Assembly (NCBI GenBank): GCA_028293225.1
Contig: JAQGPE010000484.1
Location: 1 to 11,225, forward strand
Direction: 5' to 3'
DNA length: 11,225 bases
Source of the DNA: Akkermansiaceae bacterium
Lineage (GTDB): Bacteria; Verrucomicrobiota; Verrucomicrobiia; Verrucomicrobiales; Akkermansiaceae
A program made the translations under genes and the position numbers. The notes beneath the pieces are model-generated. The model saw nothing but the letters and a program-made list of their open reading frames with translations. It searched no databases and was not told the origin of the DNA. This document shows, in pieces, positions 1 to 6,649 of this stretch. Numbering within the stretch: position 1 is the first letter of the stretch; every line of letters begins with the position of its first letter.

Positions 1-2
1 AG

Positions 3-419
3 AAGACCTGGGAAGAGTTCTACCAGACCTACTGGCGGCTGATTTACGCGGTCGGCATCAAGGCCGGACTGCGCCCGGATGAAGCTCACGACTGCGTCCA
101 GGAGACCATCCTGTCGATCGCCAAGCAGAGCAAAAAGAAGCTTTACGACCCCGAGCAGGGCTCCTTCAAGACCTGGCTGATGAACATGACCCACTGGCGG
201 ATCAACGACCAGTTCCGCAAGCGCAAGAAGGACACCGCCATGGCGGGCGCCGACTGGGAGGACGATCGCAAAACGGCGATGATCGACCGTTTCGAGGACC
301 CCAAGGGCGACGTGCTGGCCCGGCTGTGGGACGTGGAATGGAAAAAAAACGTCGCCGACGCCGCACAGTCCCGGGTCAAGGCACAGTTCTCGCCCAAGAA
401 GAACCAGATATTCCACTAA
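3..419 (+). CDS. ECF-like RNA polymerase sigma factor, 5'-truncated by window edge and ended by a premature TAA
   Basis: The frame is open from the left edge, so the true start lies outside the window. Region 2 is clear: an FYQTYW segment, then DEAHDCVQETILSIAKQ (region 2.2-like), then GSFKTWLMNMTHWRINDQFRKRKK, which fits the -10-recognition helix of region 2.4. Such a protein would bind core RNA polymerase and direct it to a subset of promoters. The reading frame ends at TAA 417-419, just after NQIFH, at the first part of region 4. Homologues usually continue there into a helix-turn-helix that reads the -35 element, and exactly that continuation is found in the same frame after the stop (next entry). 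The product as read would therefore keep core and -10 contacts but lack -35 recognition. Overlap of the original gene end with the following kinase suggests the kinase belongs to the same regulatory unit. The sigma assignment is firm; the ECF subgroup is not determined. Confidence 0.8.
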   Translation, partial: KTWEEFYQTYWRLIYAVGIKAGLRPDEAHDCVQETILSIAKQSKKKLYDPEQGSFKTWLMNMTHWRINDQFRKRKKDTAMAGADWEDDRKTAMIDRFEDPKGDVLARLWDVEWKKNVADAAQSRVKAQFSPKKNQIFH

Positions 420-560
420 TACGTCATCAATCAGAGGGACGCGAAGAACGTGCAGGACCACCTGAACGTGAGCATGGCGCAAGTTTATCTCGCGAAACAC
501 CGCGTCGGCTCCGTTCTTAAGAAAGAACTCTCCCGACTCGACGAGGATGCCGACGAATAA
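420..560 (+). pseudogene. Detached region 4 (helix-turn-helix) of the same sigma factor
   Basis: Immediately after the TAA at 417-419 the same frame continues for 46 codons to TAA 558-560. The translation begins YVINQRDAKNVQDHL and continues NVSMAQVYLAKHRVGSVLKKEL. This is the sigma-70 region 4.2 pattern (xxVxxxLxVSxxxVYxxKHRV), which is preserved rather than scrambled. No frameshift separates the halves, so one nonsense change is sufficient, for example a TTA or other sense codon becoming TAA. The segment has no convincing start or ribosome-binding site of its own. Its end overlaps the kinase start (ATG 547) by 14 nt, so ribosomes reaching 558-560 would normally feed the kinase start. Possible explanations are a recent pseudogene, a sequencing or assembly error, or stop-codon readthrough; the sequence alone cannot separate them. 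Confidence 0.7.
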
Positions 561-3261
561 CCCGCGACCGGAACCGGTGATCCCGGATCACGAGGTCCTG
601 CGGAAAATCGGCGGCGGGTCCTATGGGGAAGTGTGGCTGGCGCGTGGCGTCACGGGCGCCCTGAGAGCGGTGAAAGTCGTTTACCGCGAGGACTTTGACG
701 ACGTCAGGGGCTTTGAGCGGGAATTCGAGGGGATCCTCAAGTTCGAGCCGATCTCCCGCGACCACCCGGGGCTGGTCAATATCCTGCACGTGGGCCGCAG
801 CCCGGATTTCTCGTTCTATTACTACGTGATGGAGCTGGGTGACGACGTCACCTCCGGCCGGGAGATCAACCCGATCGAGTACGAGGCGCGGACCCTGAGC
901 AGCGACACGAAGCGGACGCCGGGCCGGCGGCTGGCGACGGAGCACTGCATCGACTGCGGCCTGCGCCTGGCGGAGGCGCTGCGGCATCTGCACGACGGCG
1001 GGCTGGCGCATCGTGACGTGAAGCCGTCGAACGTGATTTTCGTCAACGGCAAGGCCAAGCTCGCTGATATCGGGCTGGTGGCGACCCGCGGGCAGCGGAC
1101 CTTTGTCGGCACGGAGGGCTTCGTCCCGCCGGAAGGGCCCGGCTCGGCTCAGGCCGACGTCTACAGCCTCGGAAAAGTCCTGTATGAGATCGCCACCGGC
1201 AAGGACCGGCTGGATTTCCCGGAACTGCCGGATGAACTGCCGGGCGGGGCCGAGCGCAAGCGCTGGCTGGCGCTGAACCAGATCATCTGCGACATCTGCG
1301 AGCCGCAGCTTTCAAAGCGGACCATCGCCTCGGCCGGGGAGCTGGCCGATTCGTTGCGGCGCCTGCAGCAGGGCAAGCGGCGGAAGCGCCGACGGCGTCC
1401 GGTCGGGGCTTTCTTCGCCACGCTGCTGGTCGGCGGGGTGCTCGCGCTGGGCGGCTGGCTGGCTCTGAAGGGGAGCGGCCTGGGTCAGCAGATCACCAGG
1501 AGTAATCTCGGCAAGTATTTCGAGGAATCTCCGCCTCCGCCGGCCCCTCCCAAGCCGCGGGCCCAGGTCCTGGTGAAGATTTCCAGCCAGCCCTCGGGCG
1601 CCCATGTCTTCGACAAGATCAAAGGCAAGCAACTCGAGGATACCCCCTGCGAAATCGTGGGCCCTGAAGGGGATCCGTTGTCGCTCTATCTGCAGTTGGA
1701 AGGATACAACGACCAGCCCGTCGAGGATGTGATCAAGGACAACGGCGAGCCCATGCCCCTGCTGGTGACGTTGGTGAAATTCACCCCGCCGGTGCCCGCC
1801 CAGCCGTGGGTCTTCAAGCAGGCCTACCGGCCCTTTGGCGGAGTGCCGGATCCGAATGCCACCGATCCCCGCTCGCCGCCGGCCTTTTATCACGAAACCG
1901 AGGGGCCGGTCGAAAAGGCTCCGTGGGAGGAATACCTGAAGGCGAAATCCCGTCCGCCGGAGGTTTCCGAATTCCTCGACGTGGATGCCGTGGGCGGAGG
2001 CCCCAAGCAAGGCATCGTGCTGACCAGCGAGAGCGAGGCGAACCTCTATTGTCAGTGGCTGATGGCCGAGGGGTTAAAGACCGGCTTCCTCAAGGAACAG
2101 CATGAGATCACGCCGGTGATGCTGACGGATTTCAATGATCCGGGCCTGAGCGAGCGAGCGAGGAAAGACGGCCTGCATCCCTTCAAGTGCCAGGTTCGCC
2201 TCGTCACCTACGCCACTCTGGTGATTTCGACCATCCCGGGCGGAGCCGAAGTCTACCTGCGGCAGCAGTCCGAGGGCTTCCAGGCTTCCAAGGGAGTCAC
2301 GGCGGAGGGCGCTCCTCTGGCGATTCCCCAGATCCGCCCGGGCGAAACCTCGATCTCGGTGATCCGGGAGGGCTATAAGCCCTTGAACGAAACCTTCACC
2401 CTGAAGCCGGGGGAAACCAAAACCCTGAGCCGCAAGCTGGTGCCGAACCAGAGCGTGGTGATGGACAAGCCCTGGGAAAACAGCCTGGGGATGAAATTCG
2501 TACCCGTGGCCAAGGATCTGATGGCCTGCGTCTGGGAGACCCGGGTGAAGGACTACATCCACTATGTGAGCTCGGCCAATCTGGCCCCTCCGCCGCAGCC
2601 GAACTTCCAACAGGATCCGAATCATCCGATCGTGTTCGTTTCCCGCGATGACGCGGTCGCCTTCTGCACCTGGCTGACCAAAACGGAGCGGGACCAGGAG
2701 AGGATCACGGAGACCCACGAGTACCGGCTGCCGACCGACTACGAGTGGAGCTCCCTGGCCGGCCTGGAAGGGGAGGACCCCTACTCGACTCCGGCCCGCC
2801 GCGACAACCAGAGCCGCGCTCCCCTGCCTCCGCTGGTGGGGCCCCAGTACTTCTGGTATGCCGGGTGGCCGCCGCCCGATAATTTCGCCAATCTGGCGGA
2901 CGTCAGCGCCGGCAATGACAATCTGTCTTCCGGCCGGACCATCCCCGGGTATCACGACCCCTTCAAGAACACCGCCCCGGTCGGCAGTTTCCCGCCGGAA
3001 AAGCTGCACGGCCTCTATGATCTCTGCGGAAACGTGAACGAGTGGGTGAGCGAGAACTACAGCGCCACCAACCCGGTCCCGTCCGGCGTGCTGCGCGGCG
3101 GCGGCTGGAACACCTATCAGGCGAACAACCTCTACATCGGCGCCCGCACGGTCCAGCCGCCGACCTTCCGCGATGATGCCTCCGGCTTTCGCGTGATGCT
3201 TGCCAAGATGGCGCAGCCGGACGAAAAGACCTCCGACTCCACAGTTCCCGACCATGGTTGA
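547..3261 (+). CDS. Transmembrane Ser/Thr protein kinase with two PEGA domains and SUMF1/FGE-like sensor region
   Basis: This 904-residue protein has a cytoplasmic kinase domain at about 14-275. Visible motifs are the glycine loop IGGGSYGEVW (21-30), the ATP-anchoring Lys43 in AVKVV, HRDVKPSN (155-162, catalytic Asp157), DIG instead of DFG (174-176) with the metal-binding Asp kept, a GTEGFVPPE activation segment (188-196) and the F-helix Asp204. A basic stretch (277-284) precedes one hydrophobic transmembrane helix (about 287-307), then a proline-rich linker (329-338). Outside the membrane are a PEGA-like domain (340-410), a degenerate SUMF1-like segment (about 459-545), a second PEGA (556-633) and a fuller SUMF1/FGE-like domain (636-887) with NSLGMKFVPV, YRLPTDYEW, LYDLCGNVNEWV and VLRGGGW. 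The cysteine pair needed for formylglycine formation is absent, so a binding or sensing role is more likely than catalysis. The start overlaps the sigma-factor end and GAGG directly precedes the ATG, which suggests translational coupling. The natural ligand and phosphorylation targets are unknown. Confidence 0.93.
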   Translation: MPTNNPRPEPVIPDHEVLRKIGGGSYGEVWLARGVTGALRAVKVVYREDFDDVRGFEREFEGILKFEPISRDHPGLVNILHVGRSPDFSFYYYVMELGDDVTSGREINPIEYEARTLSSDTKRTPGRRLATEHCIDCGLRLAEALRHLHDGGLAHRDVKPSNVIFVNGKAKLADIGLVATRGQRTFVGTEGFVPPEGPGSAQADVYSLGKVLYEIATGKDRLDFPELPDELPGGAERKRWLALNQIICDICEPQLSKRTIASAGELADSLRRLQQGKRRKRRRRPVGAFFATLLVGGVLALGGWLALKGSGLGQQITRSNLGKYFEESPPPPAPPKPRAQVLVKISSQPSGAHVFDKIKGKQLEDTPCEIVGPEGDPLSLYLQLEGYNDQPVEDVIKDNGEPMPLLVTLVKFTPPVPAQPWVFKQAYRPFGGVPDPNATDPRSPPAFYHETEGPVEKAPWEEYLKAKSRPPEVSEFLDVDAVGGGPKQGIVLTSESEANLYCQWLMAEGLKTGFLKEQHEITPVMLTDFNDPGLSERARKDGLHPFKCQVRLVTYATLVISTIPGGAEVYLRQQSEGFQASKGVTAEGAPLAIPQIRPGETSISVIREGYKPLNETFTLKPGETKTLSRKLVPNQSVVMDKPWENSLGMKFVPVAKDLMACVWETRVKDYIHYVSSANLAPPPQPNFQQDPNHPIVFVSRDDAVAFCTWLTKTERDQERITETHEYRLPTDYEWSSLAGLEGEDPYSTPARRDNQSRAPLPPLVGPQYFWYAGWPPPDNFANLADVSAGNDNLSSGRTIPGYHDPFKNTAPVGSFPPEKLHGLYDLCGNVNEWVSENYSATNPVPSGVLRGGGWNTYQANNLYIGARTVQPPTFRDDASGFRVMLAKMAQPDEKTSDSTVPDHG

Positions 3262-3664
3262 AATCCAGATCCAGTACGAAGGCGACCTGCACTGCTCCGC
3301 CACCCACGGCCCGTCCGGCACCGTTCTCGCCACCGACGCGCCGGTCGATAACCAGGGCCGCGGCGAATCCTTTTCCCCAACGGATCTGCTTGCCACCTCT
3401 CTGGGCACCTGCATGAGCACCATCATGGGCATCACCGCCAAGCGGAAGGAGATCGCCCTGGAAGGACTCAAGGTCACGGTCAAAAAGCACATGTCCACGG
3501 ACACCCCGCGCCGCATCGGCCGGCTGGAAGTCGATCTGGAAGTGCCGCTGGCCGCCGATCATCCGGAGCGGGCCCTGCTGGAGGCCGCCGCGCTGGCCTG
3601 CCCGGTCCACCACAGCCTGCACCCGGATATCGTCCTGGAGATCCGCTGGCACTGGATCGGCTGA
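3254..3664 (+). CDS. OsmC-family protein (thiol peroxidase-like)
   Basis: The product is a 136-residue protein, the usual OsmC/Ohr size. Family features are an N-terminal beta segment (MVEIQIQYEG), the block ESFSPTDLLATSLGTCMSTIMG around Cys53, and ACPVHHSL around Cys116. These are the two positions occupied by the redox cysteines of the family, which reduce organic hydroperoxides in the cytoplasm. The start at 3254 was chosen because conserved sequence begins there. An upstream in-frame ATG at 3200 would add 18 residues with no family character that lie inside the kinase gene. ATG 3254 overlaps the kinase stop (TGA 3259-3261) by 8 nt, so translation is probably coupled to the kinase. The family includes members with little known peroxidase activity, so the substrate is open. 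It is convergent with the lipoprotein gene 30 nt downstream. Confidence 0.9.
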   Translation: MVEIQIQYEGDLHCSATHGPSGTVLATDAPVDNQGRGESFSPTDLLATSLGTCMSTIMGITAKRKEIALEGLKVTVKKHMSTDTPRRIGRLEVDLEVPLAADHPERALLEAAALACPVHHSLHPDIVLEIRWHWIG

Positions 3665-3698
3665 GCCGATCCTTTTCCCCAGGCCGCCGGTGGCTCAG
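3661..3698. terminator. Inverted repeat between convergent genes, possible bidirectional terminator
   Basis: CTGAGCC at 3661-3667 pairs perfectly with GGCTCAG at 3692-3698, with a 24-nt loop. The left arm contains the osmC stop TGA (3662-3664) and the right arm contains the opposing lipoprotein stop (TGA on the minus strand, 3697-3695). Neither strand shows a T-run after the stem, so it is not a textbook intrinsic terminator. Its position between tail-to-tail genes is the main argument for a termination or mRNA 3'-end role. Confidence 0.4.
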
Positions 3699-4450
3699 TT
3701 GACCCCGGCCGCCTGGAGCTTCGCCCGCAGCGCGCGGGTTTCCGGCGAGGCCTTGCTGTCCAGGGCATCGCCGAATTTTTTGCCAATGAAGGACTCCATC
3801 TGCAGATCCAGGTATTCCTGGTTGAAGAGGTTTTTCGGCAGCTTGCCGGTGCGGATCCAGTCCTGCAACGCGGTGCCGAGAGCGTCGTAACACGCGCCGA
3901 GCGTTTCTTCCGGGCTGCTGCCGTCGGCCGGGCCGGTTGCGGTCACGCCCAGAGCGGCGGTTTTGGCGGTCAGATCCTTTTCCTGCGCCGCGGCATCGGT
4001 GTGCAGCAATTTCACCAGGCTGGGATCGGTGGCGGTGCGGATTTCCGCCATGGTCTCGCAGAAGGCGGTCACCCGTTCGGTTGCTTCCCGGCGCGGCCCG
4101 GAGTCTGTGGCGGCGATCCATTGGAGGACCGGTTGCTGCAGCAGAACGAATTCCTCGAGGTGCCGGCTGCGGTAGCGCCCGGCCACGGCCGCCAGATTCC
4201 GCAACTCCGGGTGGGCGGCGACGTCGCGCTCCAGGCTTTTCTGATAGGCTTCCTCCAGGCCGCTCGTGTCGGGCTTCGCTGCGGGTGGTGGTGGCTGGAC
4301 GACCGCCGCTGGCGGAGGGGTTGGCGCGACCGGTGCGGCGGCGACTTTCTCCGGCGCTTTCGGCGGCGCGGCCGGGGCTTCTTCTTTCTTACTGCAGGAG
4401 GAAGCCGCGACCGCCAGGAGCAGACACGCGAGAGGGGTACGAAGAGGCAT
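3695..4450 (-). CDS. Predicted lipoprotein of unknown function
   Basis: This 251-residue protein begins with a short lipoprotein-type signal: MPLR, then a hydrophobic run LACLLLAVA, then ASSC with Cys19 as the likely lipidated residue. The lipobox is weak (Ala-Ser-Ser before Cys). The start at 4450 is preferred over the upstream ATG at 4486 because it places the positive charge and hydrophobic core in the normal order. Residues 20-63 form an Ala/Pro/Lys-rich linker suited to holding a domain away from the membrane. Residues 64-251 look largely alpha-helical, contain Cys131 and Cys187, and resemble no family I can name. The gene lies 48 nt downstream of the esterase on the same strand, so co-transcription is plausible, but no functional link can be read from the sequence. 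Confidence 0.75.
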   Translation of the reverse strand: MPLRTPLACLLLAVAASSCSKKEEAPAAPPKAPEKVAAAPVAPTPPPAAVVQPPPPAAKPDTSGLEEAYQKSLERDVAAHPELRNLAAVAGRYRSRHLEEFVLLQQPVLQWIAATDSGPRREATERVTAFCETMAEIRTATDPSLVKLLHTDAAAQEKDLTAKTAALGVTATGPADGSSPEETLGACYDALGTALQDWIRTGKLPKNLFNQEYLDLQMESFIGKKFGDALDSKASPETRALRAKLQAAGVN

Positions 4451-4498
4451 TGTCACAATAGAAGTCCGGCCGCGCCAGTGGTCCAACGGGAAGTGTGG

Positions 4499-6484
4499 TT
4501 ACTTCGCTCCTTCGAAGGCCTGCAGATCGGTCATGAAGCCGAAGGTCTCGGCATAGCCGTACTGCTGCGGGTAGTGATCGACGAAGGTCGCGCGCACATA
4601 GCGGGCGGGCGTTTTCGCGAAGCTCACGTCGGCCTTGGCTTCGGTGTTGGCGGCGAACTCGTGGCTGCCCACGTCCTTGAAGCTCTTGCCGTCTTCGCTC
4701 ACGGAAATCGCGATCGTCTTGGTGGAGCCGAACCCCGGCACGCCGAAGCGGACGGTCTGAAGCGGGTGGCTGCCGCCCAGGTCAACGGTGACGTTTTTCG
4801 GGAAGCGGGGATCCTCGCCGGTGGCGTAGCAGGTGCCGTTGCCGCCCGCCCAGCTGCCGTCGGTCAGGCCGCTGTCCCAGTCGTGGGTGTTGCGATTGCT
4901 GGAGGTGAAGGGGCGTTTGAGGGCGACGTTTTTGCCGAGGTCGGGATCTTCCGGCCAGTGGGTGTTGAAGGCTCCCGCGGGCAGGCCCTGGTTGTTGCGC
5001 AGGTTCGGCTCGGCGACCTGCGACCAGGCGAAGCGCGCGGACTTCGGCTGGGGAATGCCGGGGTTCTTGAGGATGACGTCGCCACCAGAAATGCCGGCGA
5101 GCGCGGGTTTGAAGACGCCGTCGGCGCCGGCGATTTCGAAGCTGTCCGGAGCCTTGTCGTCGCGGGTGGACAGACCGGGCTCGCTATACTTGAACTTGAT
5201 TTTCACCGAGTCGCCGGAGATTTCGTAGCCGTTGTAAAGAGGCCCCGAGGCGACCACGCCGGTCTTGCCATAGGTCTCGGCGAGCGCCCAGCGGGCCAGG
5301 CGGTAGCCGACGTCGGACTTATCGTCGGGGTGGATGTTGGCGACATTGCCGATGTCGTTGGTGACGGCCATCCCGGTGTGGGGGATTTTCAGCGCCTCCT
5401 GCTGGGCGACCCACAGCTCCGGCACCTGGTCGCCCTTGTTCTGGCCGTAGTTATATGGAGCGATCTGGACGTAGAGGAACGGACCGGCGGGGACGCCGAA
5501 CTGCCTGCGCCAGCCGTTGATCAGCACCTGCATTTCCTGGGTGTAGAGCATGCCCTCACCGACGTTCGACTCGCCCTGATACCAGAGGAAGCCGCGCAGG
5601 CCGTAGGGGACCAGCGGGTGGATCATCGCCTGGTAGAGGCCGATGTTGCCCGCTCCGGTGCCGACCGGGAGAATCTGGGGAATCGGCGGCTGCTCCGGGA
5701 CCTGCTTGCCGTCTTTCAACGCGGCATCGGCCAGGTTGGTCCAGTCGCGGGTCGCGATGACGTGCTTCTTAAGAGCGTCGGTGAAGGCGGGCGTGCCGGG
5801 GGTGTGGGCGGCGCGGTTGTTTTTCATGTCCTCCAGCTCGGGGACGCCTTCGAAGCCTTCGTCGGCGAACCAGGGCTCGATCCGCGAGCCGCCCCAGGAG
5901 GCGTGGATGATGCCGACCGGGACCTTCAGTTCCTCGGTCAGGCGGCGGCCGAAGAAATAGCCGACGGCCGAAAAGCGCTGGCAGGTCTCCGGGGTGGCTG
6001 CTTCCCAGGCGCCGCGCAGGTCATCCTGGCGGTAGGCGGAGGTATTGCGCTGGACCTGGAACAGGCGCAGCAGGGGCACGGGGCCGGATTTCGCGATCTC
6101 CTGGTCGACCGTGCGGGTCTGGGCGACGGCGAACTCCATGTTCGACTGGCCGCTGGCCAGCCAGACTTCGCCGATCAGCACATCTTTGATGGTCACCGGG
6201 GCGGCGCCGGCTTCGCTCACTTCCAGGTTCTGGCCCTGGGCATTGGCCGGCATCGCTTCCAGATCGACGCGCCAGCGGCCGTCCGCCGCCGCGGTGGCGG
6301 TCTTCTGCTTGCCGGCGAATTTGACGGTCACTTCCTTGCCCGGCGCGGCCCAGCCCCAGACCGGGACCGGCCGGTCGCGCTGGAGGACTTCGCCGTCGGT
6401 GAAAACCTTTGGCAGGCGAATTTCAGCGTGCGCGCCCGTGAGGAGGGCGGTCGTGAGCAGGATGAAGCGCAGATTGGAGAGCAT
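4499..6484 (-). CDS. Secreted SASA-family carbohydrate O-acetylesterase (sialate O-acetylesterase-like) with discoidin-like C-terminal domain
   Basis: The product is 661 residues with a signal peptide (MLSNLRFILLTTALLTGAHA, cleavage near 20), hence exported. The N-terminal beta region begins IRLPKVFTDGEVLQRDRPVPVWGWA, typical of this family. The SGNH-like esterase core shows GEVWLASGQSNMEF with nucleophile Ser114, HASWGGSRIEPW (194-205), GFLWYQGESN (298-307), and a late DIGNVANIHPDDKSDVG block with candidate catalytic His385. Residues about 515-657 form an F5/8 type C (discoidin)-like beta domain (NVALKRPFTSSNRNTHDWDSGLTDG, split here as NVALKRPFTSSN and HDWDSGLTDG; VTVDLGG; ISVSEDGKSF; ARYVRATF) expected to bind glycans. 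The family removes O-acetyl groups from sialic acids, but many environmental members act on plant or algal polysaccharides, so the substrate is not settled. It is divergent from cysJ across a 165-nt gap and is followed by a lipoprotein gene. Confidence 0.88.
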   Translation of the reverse strand: MLSNLRFILLTTALLTGAHAEIRLPKVFTDGEVLQRDRPVPVWGWAAPGKEVTVKFAGKQKTATAAADGRWRVDLEAMPANAQGQNLEVSEAGAAPVTIKDVLIGEVWLASGQSNMEFAVAQTRTVDQEIAKSGPVPLLRLFQVQRNTSAYRQDDLRGAWEAATPETCQRFSAVGYFFGRRLTEELKVPVGIIHASWGGSRIEPWFADEGFEGVPELEDMKNNRAAHTPGTPAFTDALKKHVIATRDWTNLADAALKDGKQVPEQPPIPQILPVGTGAGNIGLYQAMIHPLVPYGLRGFLWYQGESNVGEGMLYTQEMQVLINGWRRQFGVPAGPFLYVQIAPYNYGQNKGDQVPELWVAQQEALKIPHTGMAVTNDIGNVANIHPDDKSDVGYRLARWALAETYGKTGVVASGPLYNGYEISGDSVKIKFKYSEPGLSTRDDKAPDSFEIAGADGVFKPALAGISGGDVILKNPGIPQPKSARFAWSQVAEPNLRNNQGLPAGAFNTHWPEDPDLGKNVALKRPFTSSNRNTHDWDSGLTDGSWAGGNGTCYATGEDPRFPKNVTVDLGGSHPLQTVRFGVPGFGSTKTIAISVSEDGKSFKDVGSHEFAANTEAKADVSFAKTPARYVRATFVDHYPQQYGYAETFGFMTDLQAFEGAK

Positions 6485-6588
6485 CGGCGGTTAGATACAC
6501 CCAAACGGGGTTGAATCTACCAATACCGTGGCATTTCGACATCGCGGGATTGCGGTGACACCACATCGGCGCAATTTCCCTTGCGTGG

Positions 6589-6617
6589 TCGGCGGTCGCC
6601 ATGGATGCTGCCGCCGA
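6589..6617 (+). promoter_or_regulatory. GC-rich hairpin upstream of cysJ
   Basis: TCGGCGG (6589-6595) pairs perfectly with CCGCCGA (6611-6617) around a 15-nt loop. It lies 13 nt before the palindrome that overlaps the cysJ ribosome-binding region. No T-run follows, so a terminator is unlikely. It may be part of a 5' untranslated structure if transcription starts further upstream, or it may be chance in GC-rich DNA. Confidence 0.3.
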
Positions 6618-6629
6618 AACCATACAAAA

Positions 6630-6646
6630 CTGAGTAACTAACTAAG
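6630..6646 (+). promoter_or_regulatory. Candidate operator: imperfect palindrome overlapping the cysJ ribosome-binding region
   Basis: CTGAGTAACTAACTAAG reads as CTnAGT-N5-ACTnAG: five of six half-site positions are mirror-symmetric, and one further inner pair matches. It sits in a locally AT-rich patch just before the cysJ ATG (6650) and includes the AAGG that serves as Shine-Dalgarno. A protein bound here would be well placed to block transcription of the sulfite reductase genes. An Rrf2-type (CymR-like) or other sulfur regulator is a possible binder, but no regulator gene is in the window. Confidence 0.4.
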
Positions 6647-6649
6647 GTA

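Larger units (their letters stand above)
6485..6649. other. Divergent intergenic region between the esterase gene and cysJ
   Basis: This 165-nt gap must hold the promoter for the esterase (minus strand) and probably that for cysJ (plus strand). No convincing -35/-10 pair with normal spacing could be picked out for either. Two structured elements are visible on the cysJ side and are listed separately: a GC-rich hairpin at 6589-6617 and a palindrome at 6630-6646. No SAM-type or other riboswitch consensus was recognised. Confidence 0.5.

Noticed and set aside
3200..3253. Longer OsmC start adding 18 residues
   Set aside because: The added residues overlap the kinase C-terminus, are Arg/Pro-rich and do not resemble the family. 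The overlap start at 3254 gives the usual length.
4458..4486. Possible minus-strand promoter for the lipoprotein (TTGGAC, 17-nt spacer, TTCTAT)
   Set aside because: The -35 is fair, but the -10 matches only three of six positions. It would require a leaderless transcript starting at the ATG. This is too weak to annotate.
4001..6514. Very long plus-strand ORF (837 codons) opposite the esterase, with similar long antisense ORFs at 2074-3516, 6653-8536 and 8385-10010
   Set aside because: They lie antisense to genes with clear family motifs, have compositions typical of GC-rich shadow frames, and show no recognisable domains.
6485..6649. SAM or other sulfur-related riboswitch before cysJ
   Set aside because: The gap is short, and the only stem seen is a simple 7-bp hairpin. 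No conserved core of a SAM-class riboswitch was recognised.
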